A stretch of DNA of 64,000 bases, taken from contig NZ_SCKT01000010.1 in NCBI RefSeq assembly GCF_014155765.1, positions 1 to 64,000 on the forward strand, given 5' to 3'. This stretch comes from Pantoea dispersa. Its GTDB lineage: Bacteria; Pseudomonadota; Gammaproteobacteria; Enterobacterales; Enterobacteriaceae. Shown piece after piece: positions 21,637-32,875 of this stretch (the stretch's first letter is position 1; each line of letters opens with the position of its first letter). A model generated the notes under the pieces. The model was not told the DNA's origin and made no database searches. It saw nothing but the letters and a program-made list of their open reading frames with translations. The position numbers and the translations under genes were made by a program.

Positions 21637-22797
21637 TTACCCCTCGGCTGCGATCCTGAATGCATTATCCAGGTCGGCGATTAAATCTTCGTGATCTTCA
21701 ATTCCGACAGAAATACGCAGCAGCGAGTCGGAAATGCCCGCTGCGGCACGCGCGTCCGCCGACATGCCGGCGTGCGTCATGGTGGCGGTGTGCGAAATCA
21801 GACTTTCCACGCCGCCCAGCGACTCCGCCAGCGTAAACAGCTGCAGCGCCTTCAGGAAGCGGCGCAGCCGCGCCTCATCGGCGTCGAGTTCAAAACTGAG
21901 CATGGCGCCAAAACCGCGCTGCTGACGCGCGGCAAACTGGTGGCCGGCGTTCTCTGGCAGAGACGGATGATACAGCTTTTTCACCAGCGGTTGTTGCTTC
22001 AGGTAATCAACAATCGCCAGTGCGTTACGCTGCGCCGCCGCCATGCGCGGTGCCAGCGTGCGCAGGCCGCGCAGCAGCAGGTAGCTGTCAAACGCCGCGC
22101 CGGTGACGCCAATGTTATTCGCCCACCAGGCGAGTTCCGTGACCAGCGCCGGATCTTTAGCGATAACCGCACCGGCCACCACGTCCGAGTGACCGTTCAG
22201 GTATTTGGTGCAGGAGTGGATCACCAGATCGGCACCCAGCGCCAGCGGGTTCTGCAGCGCCGGGCTGAGGAAGGTGTTGTCCACGACGCTCACCGCACCG
22301 GCAGCACGCGCGGCGGCGCAGATGGCCGCAATGTCCACCACGCGCAGCAGCGGATTGCTCGGGCTTTCGACCAGCACCAGCTTTGGTTTTTCCGCCAGCG
22401 CCGCCGCCAGCGCCGCTTCATCGCCCTGATCGACAAACTTCACGCGGTAAGCGCCGCGCTTGCTCAGGCTGTCAAACAGACGATAGCTGCCGCCGTAGCA
22501 GTCGTGCGGCGCCACCAGCAGATCGCCTGGCTTCAGGAACACCGTCGTCACCAGATGAATCGCCGACATCCCGGTGTTGGTCAGCACCGCGCCCGCGCCC
22601 CCTTCCAGCTCAGCCAGCGCGCGCTGGACCACATCGCGCGTCGGGTTACCACGGCGTGAATAGTCATGCGCGCGCGGCTCGTTGAAATCGAGGAAGTTAT
22701 AGGTGCTGGAGAGGTGAATCGGTGGGACAACGCAGCCATATTGCTCGTCATCATTCAAACCGCTGCGTACTGCGATGGTTGCCTGTTTACGCGTCAT
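21637..22797 (-). CDS. metB: Cystathionine gamma-synthase MetB
   Basis: PLP enzyme joining O-succinylhomoserine and cysteine to cystathionine. The 386 residues equal E. coli. The PLP lysine is in SCTKYLNGHSDV and the Tyr/Arg site in YSRRGNPTR. The start at 22797 (MTRKQATIAVRSGLN) is chosen by alignment; 27 extra in-frame codons upstream run into the Met boxes. It is first in metBL, divergent from metJ. Confidence 0.98.
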   Translation of the reverse strand: MTRKQATIAVRSGLNDDEQYGCVVPPIHLSSTYNFLDFNEPRAHDYSRRGNPTRDVVQRALAELEGGAGAVLTNTGMSAIHLVTTVFLKPGDLLVAPHDCYGGSYRLFDSLSKRGAYRVKFVDQGDEAALAAALAEKPKLVLVESPSNPLLRVVDIAAICAAARAAGAVSVVDNTFLSPALQNPLALGADLVIHSCTKYLNGHSDVVAGAVIAKDPALVTELAWWANNIGVTGAAFDSYLLLRGLRTLAPRMAAAQRNALAIVDYLKQQPLVKKLYHPSLPENAGHQFAARQQRGFGAMLSFELDADEARLRRFLKALQLFTLAESLGGVESLISHTATMTHAGMSADARAAAGISDSLLRISVGIEDHEDLIADLDNAFRIAAEG

Positions 22798-22856
22798 GGT
22801 GCTTACTGTTCCTGAAGTGTAATAAAAAAGTGGCAACAGAATAACATTCCGCAACT

Positions 22857-22904
22857 GGACGTCAATACATCTGGACATCTAAATGTCTTTGCGTATAGAT
22901 TGAG
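22857..22904. promoter_or_regulatory. MetJ operator between metB and metJ
   Basis: Consecutive 8-mers GGACGTCA, ATACATCT, GGACATCT and AAATGTCT each match 6 of 8 to AGACGTCT; TTGCGTAT and AGATTGAG are weaker. This layout of about five boxes matches the E. coli metBL-metJ operator, so MetJ controls metBL and itself. Confidence 0.9.
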
Positions 22905-23076
22905 CAAAGCCGCAATACCCGCTAAAATTACGCGTCATCGCCTGGTGTTCAGCGCGCTTTCTTGTAAAACGCGATGTGTAAGCATAAAACCGGCAGTTTA
23001 AGCGGTCAGGCATCGAAAAATCGGGCATAATCAACGGATTTCCCCATATTCAACTTTTTATTGATTAAGGTAACCC

Positions 23077-23394
23077 ATGGCTGAATGGAACGGCGAATAT
23101 ATCAGCCCTTACGCTGAACACGGTAAGAAGAGCGAGCAGGTTAAGAAGATTACAGTTTCTATCCCGCTGAAAGTGCTGAAGATTTTAACGGATGAGCGTA
23201 CCCGCCGTCAGGTGAACAATCTGCGTCACGCCACCAACAGCGAACTGCTGTGCGAAGCCTTTTTGCATGCCTTCACCGGGCAACCGCTGCCGAATGATGT
23301 TGATCTGCGTAAAGAGCGCAGCGACGAGATTCCGGAAGAAGCAAAACAGATTATGCGTGAGATGGGCATCGATCCCGACAGCTGGGAATACTGA
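23077..23394 (+). CDS. metJ: Methionine repressor MetJ
   Basis: Ribbon-helix-helix repressor with S-adenosylmethionine as corepressor. The 105-residue protein has the DNA-contacting beta strand [11 protein letters not shown] (about 23-33) and the helix region [26 protein letters not shown]. The length and ends (MAEWNGEYI to DSWEY) match E. coli. Targets visible in this window are metF and metBL. Confidence 0.98.
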   Translation: MAEWNGEYISPYAEHGKKSEQVKKITVSIPLKVLKILTDERTRRQVNNLRHATNSELLCEAFLHAFTGQPLPNDVDLRKERSDEIPEEAKQIMREMGIDPDSWEY

Positions 23395-23404
23395 GGCCAG
23401 AAAT

Positions 23405-23433
23405 AAAAAAACCCAGCCGAGGCTGGGTTTTTT
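23405..23433. terminator. Bidirectional terminator between metJ and rpmE
   Basis: AAAAACCCAGCC-GA-GGCTGGGTTTTTT: an 8-bp GC-rich stem flanked by A-run and T-run, so it works in both directions. Confidence 0.9.
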
Positions 23434-23471
23434 CTTGCAACCGAATCGTGAAGATTCGCCGGCAAATAATC

Positions 23472-23687
23472 TTATTTCTTGCTGCCTGGGATGCTGAAAC
23501 GCTTGTTGAAGCGATCAACACGACCACCAGAGTCAACAACACGCTGCTTACCGGTGTAGAACGGGTGGCATTTGCCGCACACGTCCAGGTTCAGGGTACC
23601 AGTCATGGTTGAACGGGTGTTGATCACGTTGCCGCAAGAGCAGGTGATGGTCACAGCTTCGTATTTCGGGTGAATACCTTGTTTCAT
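23472..23687 (-). CDS. rpmE: 50S ribosomal protein L31 (bL31, zinc form)
   Basis: A 71-residue ribosomal protein that forms part of the bridge between subunits. It retains the four zinc ligands Cys16, Cys18, Cys37 and Cys40 (CSC and CGKC), so it is the zinc-binding paralogue rather than the zinc-free YkgM type. Promoter and a leader hairpin lie upstream at 23770-23829. Divergent from priA. Confidence 0.98.
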   Translation of the reverse strand: MKQGIHPKYEAVTITCSCGNVINTRSTMTGTLNLDVCGKCHPFYTGKQRVVDSGGRVDRFNKRFSIPGSKK

Positions 23688-23769
23688 GGGAGAACCTCAT
23701 AAAAGGCCGTGTCGCTCTCCGTGCCAGGCGAACCTGCACAGCACCACACGCGGTTAATAAATGGTGTAT

Positions 23770-23793
23770 CTTTGACGAGTCATCTCATCAAAG
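23770..23793 (-). promoter_or_regulatory. 5'-terminal hairpin in the rpmE leader
   Basis: A 9-bp stem with one G-U pair (CTTTGACGA, 23770-23778, against TCATCAAAG, 23785-23793) falls at the predicted transcript start, about 80 nt before the start codon. E. coli bL31 is known to regulate its own mRNA through the leader; that this hairpin is the element is inference. Confidence 0.45.
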
Positions 23794-23800
23794 GCGGTAT

Positions 23801-23829
23801 AGTATACAGAAAATGAGCGCATTGATCAA
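23801..23829 (-). promoter_or_regulatory. rpmE promoter
   Basis: On the minus strand TTGATC (-35, 23824-23829), 17-bp spacer and TATACT (-10, 23801-23806), a near-consensus sigma-70 promoter. Confidence 0.85.
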
Positions 23830-23912
23830 ATCCGCGCAATGCGCCGTGCTCTGTCACTCCGGGTAAACGCCTGCGGCCAGCGCCGCCGCGCGCTGAAGTA
23901 TGACGGGGGTGA

Positions 23913-26162
<2,250 letters not shown>

Positions 26163-26328
26163 GCCGCGCCACATCTGCGAGCCAGATCGAAAAAAGTCGC
26201 ACAAGTCACAATTTTTATGCAAATTAAGTAACAACCTCACACGGCGTTGGGTTAACAATAGTGCCCGTCCCGGCACTGGGCCGGCTATGTGTGAATATCT
26301 ATGCGCTGTACCGCGTCAGGAGTTAACG

Positions 26329-27366
26329 TTGGATCAGAAGCAACCCTCATCGGCAGCCACCATGAAAGATGTGGCCGAGCAGGCTGGCGTGTCCACCGCC
26401 ACGGTTTCGCGCGCGCTGATGAATCCGGAAAAAGTCTCCGCCGCGACCCGGCAGAAAGTGGAACAGGCGGTGCAGGCCGTCGGCTATGCGCCGCACGGTC
26501 TGGCGCGCAACGCCAAACGCGGCGACACGCAAACCATTCTGGTGATTGTGCCGGACATCTGTGACCCTTTCTTCAGCGAGATTATCCGCGGCGTGGAAGT
26601 GACCGCCGCGCAGGAAGGCTATCTGGTGCTGATTGGTGACTGCGCGCATCAGGATCAGCAGGAGAAAACCTTCCTTAACCTGATGCTGACGCGCCAGATT
26701 GACGGCATGGTACTGCTGGGTTCGCAGCTGCCGTTTGACGCCGGCATTGAAGATCAGCGTAATCTGCCGCCCATGGTGATGGGCAACGAGTTCGCGCCGG
26801 AGATGGCGCTGCCCACGGTGCATATCGATAACCTGACCGCGGCCTTTGAAGCGGTGAATCATCTGTTACAGCTGGGCCATCGGCAGATCGCCTGCATTAC
26901 CGGACCGGAACATATCCCGCTCAGCCAGTATCGGTTGCAGGGCTACATCCAGGCGCTGCGCCGCAGCAATATCGCCATCGATCCCACGCTGATTGTGCAC
27001 GGCGACTTCACCTTTGAAGCCGGTGCCAGCGCGCTGAAGCAGCTGATGAGCCTGCCGCAGCCGCCGAAAGCCCTGTTCTGCCATAGCGATCTGATGGCGC
27101 TGGGGGCGATCAACCAGGCGCGCAAGCTGGGAATGCGTATTCCGCAGGATCTGTCGGTGGTCGGCTTCGATGATATCGAGCTGGCGCAATACTACGATCC
27201 GCCCCTGACCACCGTGGCACAGCCGCGTTTTGCCATTGGCCGCGAAGCGATGCTGCTGCTGCTGGATGAGCTGCAGGGCAAACGGGTCAACAACGGTTCA
27301 CGCCTGCTCGACGCCGAACTCCGCGTCCGCGGCAGTACCGCACCGGCAGCAAAACGCGAAAAATGA
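26329..27366 (+). CDS. cytR: LacI-family nucleoside regulator CytR
   Basis: Represses nucleoside uptake and catabolism genes together with CRP; cytidine relieves it. The helix-turn-helix ATMKDVAEQAGVSTATVSRALMNPEKV lies near the N-terminus, followed by the ligand domain with ILVIVPDICDPFFSEIIRG. The start is taken as TTG at 26329 because GGAG precedes it by 6 nt and the length (345) is close to E. coli (341); an ATG at 26287 has no ribosome site. Between priA and ftsN, as in E. coli. Confidence 0.93.
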   Translation: MDQKQPSSAATMKDVAEQAGVSTATVSRALMNPEKVSAATRQKVEQAVQAVGYAPHGLARNAKRGDTQTILVIVPDICDPFFSEIIRGVEVTAAQEGYLVLIGDCAHQDQQEKTFLNLMLTRQIDGMVLLGSQLPFDAGIEDQRNLPPMVMGNEFAPEMALPTVHIDNLTAAFEAVNHLLQLGHRQIACITGPEHIPLSQYRLQGYIQALRRSNIAIDPTLIVHGDFTFEAGASALKQLMSLPQPPKALFCHSDLMALGAINQARKLGMRIPQDLSVVGFDDIELAQYYDPPLTTVAQPRFAIGREAMLLLLDELQGKRVNNGSRLLDAELRVRGSTAPAAKREK

Positions 27367-27519
27367 ATGCGGGAACCCTGCATTTTCAGCAGATTCTGAA
27401 GGCAGACTGTGCTGGTCAAAGTTCCAGCCCTTGAGTAACATGACGCATTCCTTGCCGGGCAAAATTAACACCCCATTTACACGCCCAGTGGCATTTTTTT
27501 GAAGGGTATCAGAACGAAA

Positions 27520-28422
27520 GTGGCACAGAGAGATTACGTAGGCCGCGGGCGTTCAACAGGGACGCGTCGCAAAAAACCCGCAGGCCGCAGCAAGAAAAGC
27601 AAAGGCGGCTCCGGCACTTCAAAGCTGATGATAGTACTGGCCGTGGCAGTGCTGGTGACCTTTGCCGGTGGTTTATGGTTCATCTCGCATCACAAAAAAG
27701 AAGAAACACCGGTGATTCCGAATCATAAAGCCAACGGTAATGGCCTGCCGCCGAAGCCGGAAGAGCGCTGGAAGTACATCAAAGAGCTGGAAAATCGTCA
27801 GGTGACCGTGCCGTCGCCCACCGAGCCGTCTGCCGGTGGCGAAATCAAGTCGCAAACCCAGCTGACCGACGAACAGCGTCAGCTGCTGGAGCAGATGCAG
27901 GCCGATATGCGCCAGCAGCCAACCCAGCTAAATGAAGTGCCGTGGAACGAACAAACCCCGGCTCAGCGCCAGCAAACCCTGCAGCGTCAGCAGCAGGCAC
28001 AACAGCAACAACAACAGTTGCAGCGTCAGCAGCAGTTACAGCAGCAGCAGCGTCAGCAACAGTTGCAGCAGCAGCAGCGCCAGCAGGAATTGCAGCAGCA
28101 GGCGGCACGCCAGCAACAGCAACAGGCCGCGCCGATCACTCGCGAGCCGGCGAAGCCGCAGGAGAGCGCCAAAGCCAAAACGGAAGAGAAAGCGAGCACC
28201 CAGCGCTGGATGGTGCAGTGTGGCTCGTTTAAAGGCACCGATCAGGCGGAATCGGTACGCGCCGGTCTGGCGTTTGAAGGTTTCGAAAGCCGCATCACGA
28301 CTGGCGGCGGCTGGAATCGCGTGGTGATTGGACCGTTTAAAGACCGCAGCAGCGCAGACAGCACGGTGAAGCGCCTGCACAGCTCCGGCCACAGCAGCTG
28401 TATTCCGCTCGCCCTGCCTTAA
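27520..28422 (+). CDS. ftsN: Cell-division protein FtsN
   Basis: Late divisome protein that triggers septal peptidoglycan synthesis. The 300-residue protein has a short cytoplasmic tail (AQRDYVGRG, the FtsA-contact region), one membrane helix (about residues 37-57), the conserved periplasmic stretch LPPKPEERWKYIKELE that contains the essential segment, a glutamine-rich linker (about 148-207) and a C-terminal SPOR domain (from WMVQCGSFKG) that binds denuded glycan. The start is GTG at 27520, aligned to the E. coli start; TTG at 27499 is the alternative. It is shorter than E. coli FtsN (319) because of the linker. Confidence 0.95.
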   Translation: MAQRDYVGRGRSTGTRRKKPAGRSKKSKGGSGTSKLMIVLAVAVLVTFAGGLWFISHHKKEETPVIPNHKANGNGLPPKPEERWKYIKELENRQVTVPSPTEPSAGGEIKSQTQLTDEQRQLLEQMQADMRQQPTQLNEVPWNEQTPAQRQQTLQRQQQAQQQQQQLQRQQQLQQQQRQQQLQQQQRQQELQQQAARQQQQQAAPITREPAKPQESAKAKTEEKASTQRWMVQCGSFKGTDQAESVRAGLAFEGFESRITTGGGWNRVVIGPFKDRSSADSTVKRLHSSGHSSCIPLALP

Positions 28423-28471
28423 CCCTCCCTGCTCGCCCCCGGCAATTTGCAGCATCAGATATTGCCGGGGG

Positions 28472-28498
28472 TTGAAACCCCACAGGATTACCCCATAT
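28472..28498 (+). promoter_or_regulatory. Sigma-32 heat-shock promoter of hslVU
   Basis: TTGAAA (28472-28477), a 13-nt spacer and CCCCATAT (28491-28498) match the RpoH consensus. The -35 overlaps the descending arm of a GC-rich hairpin (CCCCCGGCAAT/ATTGCCGGGGG, about 28436-28471) that probably ends ftsN transcripts. Confidence 0.9.
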
Positions 28499-28512
28499 CT
28501 GGTTGCATGATA

Positions 28513-28541
28513 CGCCGCGCCCGCTGCGCGGTGTCTTTTTT
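28513..28541 (+). promoter_or_regulatory. Stem-loop in the hslVU 5' leader
   Basis: Stem CGCCGCGC (28513-28520) and GCGCGGTG (28526-28533) followed by TCTTTTTT. It looks like an intrinsic terminator yet lies between the heat-shock promoter and hslV. A stem-loop in the same place in E. coli has been linked to transcript stability; attenuation is an alternative inference. Confidence 0.6.
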
Positions 28542-28564
28542 CCACTGCAACAAGGGGTCTGCCC

Positions 28565-29095
28565 GTGACAACAATAGTAAGTGTACGACGCAACGGCCGG
28601 GTCGTGATCGGCGGTGATGGCCAGGCGACGCTCGGCAATACCGTAATGAAAGGCAATGTTAAAAAGGTGCGTCGTCTTTACAACGACAAAGTGATCGCGG
28701 GCTTTGCTGGCGGCACCGCAGATGCCTTTACCCTGTTTGAACTATTCGAACGCAAACTGGAAATGCATCAGGGCCATCTGGTGAAAGCCGCGGTCGAACT
28801 GGCGAAAGACTGGCGTACTGACCGGATGCTGCGCCGCCTTGAAGCGCTGCTGGCGGTTGCCGATGAGAACTCCTCACTGATCATCAGCGGTAACGGTGAC
28901 GTGATTCAGCCGGAAAATGACCTGATTGCCATCGGTTCCGGCGGGCCTTACGCCCAGGCAGCCGCCCGCGCGCTGCTGGAGAACACGGAGATGGGTGCGC
29001 ACGATATCGTAGCCAAAGCGCTGAATATCGCCGGTGATATCTGCATCTACACCAACCACAACATTAACTACGAAGAATTACCGTCTAAGGCGTAA
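28565..29095 (+). CDS. hslV: HslV, peptidase subunit of the HslUV protease
   Basis: Proteasome-type threonine peptidase of the cytosol that works with HslU. 176 residues, GTG start at 28565 as in E. coli; the second residue Thr is the nucleophile after Met removal ([11 protein letters not shown]). [15 protein letters not shown] and [15 protein letters not shown] are family hallmarks. It starts the hslVU operon under a sigma-32 promoter, 11 bp before hslU. Confidence 0.98.
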   Translation: MTTIVSVRRNGRVVIGGDGQATLGNTVMKGNVKKVRRLYNDKVIAGFAGGTADAFTLFELFERKLEMHQGHLVKAAVELAKDWRTDRMLRRLEALLAVADENSSLIISGNGDVIQPENDLIAIGSGGPYAQAAARALLENTEMGAHDIVAKALNIAGDICIYTNHNINYEELPSKA

Positions 29096-29106
29096 GGACC
29101 AAAACC

Positions 29107-30441
29107 ATGTCTGAGATGACTCCACGCGAGATTGTCAGCGAGCTTAACCGCTTCATCATCGGCCAGGACGGCGCCAAAAAAGCGGTCGCCATTGCGCTGC
29201 GTAACCGCTGGCGCCGCATGCAGCTTGACGAAGAGCTGCGCCATGAAGTGACCCCAAAAAACATCCTGATGATCGGCCCGACCGGCGTCGGTAAAACCGA
29301 AATCGCCCGCCGTCTGGCGAAGCTGGCCAATGCGCCATTCATCAAAGTTGAAGCCACTAAATTCACCGAAGTCGGCTATGTCGGGAAAGAAGTGGATTCG
29401 ATTATTCGCGATCTGACGGACTCCGCCATCAAGATGGTGCGCAGCCAGGCGATCGAGAAAAACAAATACCGCGCTGAAGAGATGGCAGAAGATCGCATTC
29501 TGGATGTGCTGATCCCGCCAGCGAAAAACAACTGGGGCCAGCCGGAGCAGAGCGCTGAGCCGTCCGCTGCGCGCCAGTCGTTCCGCAAAAAACTGCGCGA
29601 AGGCCAGCTGGATGACAAAGAGATTGAGATCGATCTGGCTGCTGCGCCGATGGGCGTTGAAATCATGGCGCCTCCGGGCATGGAAGAGATGACCAGCCAG
29701 CTGCAGTCGATGTTCCAGAACCTCGGCGGCCAGAAGCAGAAACCGCGTAAGCTGAAAATCAAAGACGCGATGAAGCTGCTGATAGAAGAAGAAGCGGCCA
29801 AGCTGGTGAACCCGGAAGAGCTGAAGCAGGACGCCATCGACGCGGTTGAACAGCACGGTATCGTGTTCATCGACGAAATCGACAAAATCTGTAAGCGCGG
29901 CGGCCAGTCGTCAGGCCCGGATGTGTCACGTGAAGGCGTACAGCGCGATCTGCTGCCGCTGGTGGAAGGCTGCACCGTGTCCACCAAACACGGCATGGTC
30001 AAAACCGACCATATCCTGTTTATCGCCTCCGGTGCGTTCCAGGTGGCCAGCCCGTCGGATCTGATTCCGGAGCTGCAGGGTCGTCTGCCGATTCGCGTTG
30101 AGCTGCAGGCGCTGACGGTCAATGATTTCGAACGCATCCTGACCGAGCCGAACGCGTCCGTGACCGTACAGTACAAAGCGCTGATGGGCACCGAAGGCGT
30201 TAACGTTGAATTCACCGAAGACGGCATTCGTCGCATCGCCGAAGCGGCGTGGCAGGTGAACGAAACTACCGAGAACATCGGTGCACGTCGTCTGCACACC
30301 GTGCTGGAGCGTCTGATGGAAGATATCTCCTACGACGCCAGCGATCGCCACGGTGAATCTATCACCATCGATGCCGAATACGTTGGTCAGCATCTGGATG
30401 AACTGGTGGCCGACGAAGATCTCAGCCGCTTCATTCTGTAA
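29107..30441 (+). CDS. hslU: HslU, ATPase subunit of the HslUV protease
   Basis: AAA+ unfoldase feeding HslV. The 444-residue protein has Walker [10 protein letters not shown] (about residues 57-65), the pore motif GYVGKEV, a long I-domain (about 110-240, rich in charged residues), Walker [11 protein letters not shown], sensor regions and the C-terminal DEDLSRFIL tail that docks into HslV. Ends in a strong terminator; E. coli gene order stops matching beyond it. Confidence 0.98.
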   Translation: MSEMTPREIVSELNRFIIGQDGAKKAVAIALRNRWRRMQLDEELRHEVTPKNILMIGPTGVGKTEIARRLAKLANAPFIKVEATKFTEVGYVGKEVDSIIRDLTDSAIKMVRSQAIEKNKYRAEEMAEDRILDVLIPPAKNNWGQPEQSAEPSAARQSFRKKLREGQLDDKEIEIDLAAAPMGVEIMAPPGMEEMTSQLQSMFQNLGGQKQKPRKLKIKDAMKLLIEEEAAKLVNPEELKQDAIDAVEQHGIVFIDEIDKICKRGGQSSGPDVSREGVQRDLLPLVEGCTVSTKHGMVKTDHILFIASGAFQVASPSDLIPELQGRLPIRVELQALTVNDFERILTEPNASVTVQYKALMGTEGVNVEFTEDGIRRIAEAAWQVNETTENIGARRLHTVLERLMEDISYDASDRHGESITIDAEYVGQHLDELVADEDLSRFIL

Positions 30442-30449
30442 TTCCAGTC

Positions 30450-30479
30450 AATACCCAGCCTTGCGCTGGGTATTTTTTT
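30450..30479 (+). terminator. hslVU terminator
   Basis: 10-bp stem AATACCCAGC/GCTGGGTATT with loop CTTGC and seven T residues, 9 bp after the hslU stop. Confidence 0.92.
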
Positions 30480-30590
30480 GCCCGCACGCCGCGCTGTACC
30501 CGATTATCCCGTTGCCTCTGTTGTCGCTGCGCTGCAAAAGCGGGCGGATTTGATGTATCCTTTGCCTGTTTTCCTTAATGAGTTTTCCCA

Positions 30591-30953
30591 ATGAAAGAAC
30601 AAGAAAAAGCCGAGATTAAACGTCTCAGCGACCAGCTGGACGCGCTGAATCGCAAAGAACCGCAGCTGCTGGAAGCGGGCGATGCCGAAAAGCTTGGCGC
30701 GCTGCTGAAAGAGAAAGAGACGCTGGTGCAGGAAATTGAGCGTCTGCGCAACGTGCGCGAAGAGAAGCTGAGCAAAGAAGCCCAGCAGCTGAAAAAGCTG
30801 CCGTTCAGCCGTGAAATCACCAAAAAAGAGCAGGCGAACATGGGCGCGCTGAAGAAAAGCGTGCGCGGCCTGGTGGTGGTACACCCGATGACCGCACTGG
30901 GACGCGAGATGGGGCTGAAGGTGATGACCGGCTACGCGAAGCAGCCGTTCTGA
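30591..30953 (+). CDS. yibL: YibL family ribosome-associated protein (DUF2810)
   Basis: 120 residues, the E. coli YibL length. The N-terminal half is a charged coiled coil and the C-terminal half has the conserved stretch [22 protein letters not shown]. YibL has been found with ribosomes in E. coli, but its exact role is not established. In E. coli it lies next to mtlR, so its place after hslU marks a rearrangement. Its stop lies 6 bp from the convergent gene at 30960. Confidence 0.93.
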   Translation: MKEQEKAEIKRLSDQLDALNRKEPQLLEAGDAEKLGALLKEKETLVQEIERLRNVREEKLSKEAQQLKKLPFSREITKKEQANMGALKKSVRGLVVVHPMTALGREMGLKVMTGYAKQPF

Positions 30954-30959
30954 TTGCCG

Positions 30960-31922
30960 TTACGCGGCGTGGACCACGTCGCGTTCTGCCCCGGCAGCCT
31001 GCAGCACCTGCTGCGCCAGCGTATCCAGCAAGGCATAGCGGCGGCGATACTCCGCGCGCTTCTTGCTGGTAATCTCTTCCAGATCTTTACGTGCCATGCT
31101 CAGCGGCAGCGTAAACAGCTCATCACCCCGCATTTCCCCGCCCAGTGACAGCCAGAACTCGCTATAGCTGGCAAAGAATTTATCACCTTTGCTATGACGG
31201 TAGCGCAGGCTGCGGAAAACATGGGTGGTATCGCCGACGGCGGTAATGGCCTGTACGCCGCACTGTGCCGCCAGAATAAATACCGCTTCCATCAGCAGAC
31301 GCTTAGGAAATACGCCGTGCGCGGCTTTGGTGGCATCGCGAATAACGTCACTGGAAATATGTTTCCGCGGCCCCTGCAAGCCCCCAATTAATAGCGTGCG
31401 CTGCTGCTGCTCCTGAATAATAGAGAATGACAGCGAGGCCAGCGTCATGTCCTGATAATTAAGCAGCAGCGTAATTTCCCCTTCCCGGTCGTAATGGCCG
31501 GAGCAGCAATAAATCGCAAACTGCTCCTCGTTTTTGCCGGTGAAACGGGCAAGGAGATTACCAGTCGGGCTCAGCAGCAACTGGCGCAGCTGATTATTCG
31601 CCAGCTTATCCATCAATTGATAATGATCGAGAATCGCCTGCGCACGCTGCGCCACGCTGAAACCAGCGCGCAAATAGGGACGATGCGGCTTAGCCGGCAG
31701 TAAGCCCTGGCTGCTTAACAGCTGCGGCAGAAAAGAGAGTTTGGCCAGCTGATGGAGATAATTAAAAGTGGTCAGTGGAAATACCGCTGACCTTAAGGCA
31801 AATTTCAGGCGAAATTGCTGGCTATTCCACAGCTTATTTGGCCGCAGCTTTCCACTGACTAAAGGTATAAACAGCGCGGCCGACGAAACGGAGTCCGGCT
31901 CAGAATGTGTAATAATAGACAT
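30960..31922 (-). CDS. VirK/YbjX family protein (DUF535)
   Basis: A 320-residue protein of the VirK/YbjX family, recognised from LIGGLQGPRKHISSDVIRDATKAAHGVFPKRLLMEA and the central AIYCCSGHYDREGEITLLL region. No signal peptide or clear membrane segment. Family members are linked to PhoP-regulated envelope stress and virulence in Salmonella and Shigella, but no reaction is known. Monocistronic and convergent with yibL. It is more AT-rich at its 5' end than the flanking backbone. Confidence 0.82.
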   Translation of the reverse strand: MSIITHSEPDSVSSAALFIPLVSGKLRPNKLWNSQQFRLKFALRSAVFPLTTFNYLHQLAKLSFLPQLLSSQGLLPAKPHRPYLRAGFSVAQRAQAILDHYQLMDKLANNQLRQLLLSPTGNLLARFTGKNEEQFAIYCCSGHYDREGEITLLLNYQDMTLASLSFSIIQEQQQRTLLIGGLQGPRKHISSDVIRDATKAAHGVFPKRLLMEAVFILAAQCGVQAITAVGDTTHVFRSLRYRHSKGDKFFASYSEFWLSLGGEMRGDELFTLPLSMARKDLEEITSKKRAEYRRRYALLDTLAQQVLQAAGAERDVVHAA

Positions 31923-32046
31923 GATTATTTTTACGTCGCGAGATGACTGAAGGCTACTGTATGCCCCAAATTATCAACGGCGCGTTAATAACCATTTTAG
32001 CCTGGTCATGACGTGGAGTTTGTTGAGCTGCGGTTTAGGATGGTGA

Positions 32047-32078
32047 TAAAAAAACCGGTGCACGCAGGCACCGGTTAT
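32047..32078 (-). terminator. sodA terminator
   Basis: Stem AACCGGTGC/GCACCGGTT (32053-32076) followed on the minus strand by a seven-base T-run, about 24 bp after the sodA stop. Confidence 0.9.
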
Positions 32079-32099
32079 TCACATAGCGTAAGCCAGAAC

Positions 32100-32717
32100 T
32101 TATTTTGCCGAGGCGAAACGTGCCGCTGCTTCGTCCCAGTTCACCACGTTCCAGAACGCTTTGATGTAGTCAGGGCGCTTGTTCTGATACTTCAGATAGT
32201 AAGCGTGCTCCCACACATCCAGACCGATGATTGGGAAACCAGACACGCCAGCGATGGCTTCGCCCATCAGTGGGTTGTCCTGGTTAGCGGTTGAAACGAC
32301 CGCCAGCTTGTCGCCTTTTTTCACCAGCCACGCCCAGCCAGAGCCAAAACGGGTCGCAGCCGCTTTCTCGAACTCTTCCTGGAATTTCTCAACGCTACCG
32401 AAATCTTTTTCGATTGCCGCTTTCAGGTCGCCCTGCAGCGTGGTGCCGGTTTTCAGGCCTTTCCAGAACAGGCTGTGGTTAGCGTGGCCGCCAGCGTTGT
32501 TACGCAGTGGGCCTTTTTTGTCTGCTGGCAGCTGATCCAGTTTGGTGATCAGTTCATCAACCGGCAGGTTTGCGAATTCGGTACCTTCCAGCGCCGCGTT
32601 GGCGTTGTTAACGTAGGTCTGGTGATGTTTAGTGTGATGGATTTCCATCGTCTGCTTGTCGAAGTGCGGTTCCAGTGCGTCGTAGGCGTACGGCAGGGAT
32701 GGCAGTGAATAACTCAT
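32100..32717 (-). CDS. sodA: Manganese superoxide dismutase SodA
   Basis: Cytoplasmic dismutation of superoxide. 205 residues (E. coli 206). Metal ligands are His27, His81 and the Asp/His of [19 protein letters not shown]. The outer-sphere glutamine is placed as in Mn enzymes ([13 protein letters not shown] lacks the FeSOD-type Gln there). The start at 32717 ([13 protein letters not shown]) has GGAGAGGAAG upstream; the codon at 32732 is rejected. Followed by its own terminator. Confidence 0.97.
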   Translation of the reverse strand: MSYSLPSLPYAYDALEPHFDKQTMEIHHTKHHQTYVNNANAALEGTEFANLPVDELITKLDQLPADKKGPLRNNAGGHANHSLFWKGLKTGTTLQGDLKAAIEKDFGSVEKFQEEFEKAAATRFGSGWAWLVKKGDKLAVVSTANQDNPLMGEAIAGVSGFPIIGLDVWEHAYYLKYQNKRPDYIKAFWNVVNWDEAAARFASAK

Positions 32718-32777
32718 GTTCTTCCTCTCCATTTAGTGTTTGGCAGCACAACCTAGCTGGTGTGCCGCATAAGCAGT

Positions 32778-32806
32778 CGGATCATTATAGTTAAAATCAT
32801 GATCCG
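32778..32806 (-). promoter_or_regulatory. sodA promoter with palindrome over the -10
   Basis: On the minus strand a perfect TATAAT -10 (32784-32789) lies inside a 7-bp inverted repeat CGGATCA/TGATCCG (32778-32784 and 32800-32806). The -35 is weak, as expected for an activated promoter. The palindrome may be an operator; its binding protein cannot be told from sequence. Confidence 0.6.
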
Positions 32807-32875
32807 GAAAAGGGTTATCAATGCCTTAGTAATGATAAGGATTTGATCAATCTGGCAAAAGGTGCGCACACACGG

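Noticed and set aside
27960-28140. CRISPR-like or tandem-repeat array in ftsN
   Set aside because: The repeats are triplet codons for glutamine in a conserved gene; there are no spacers.
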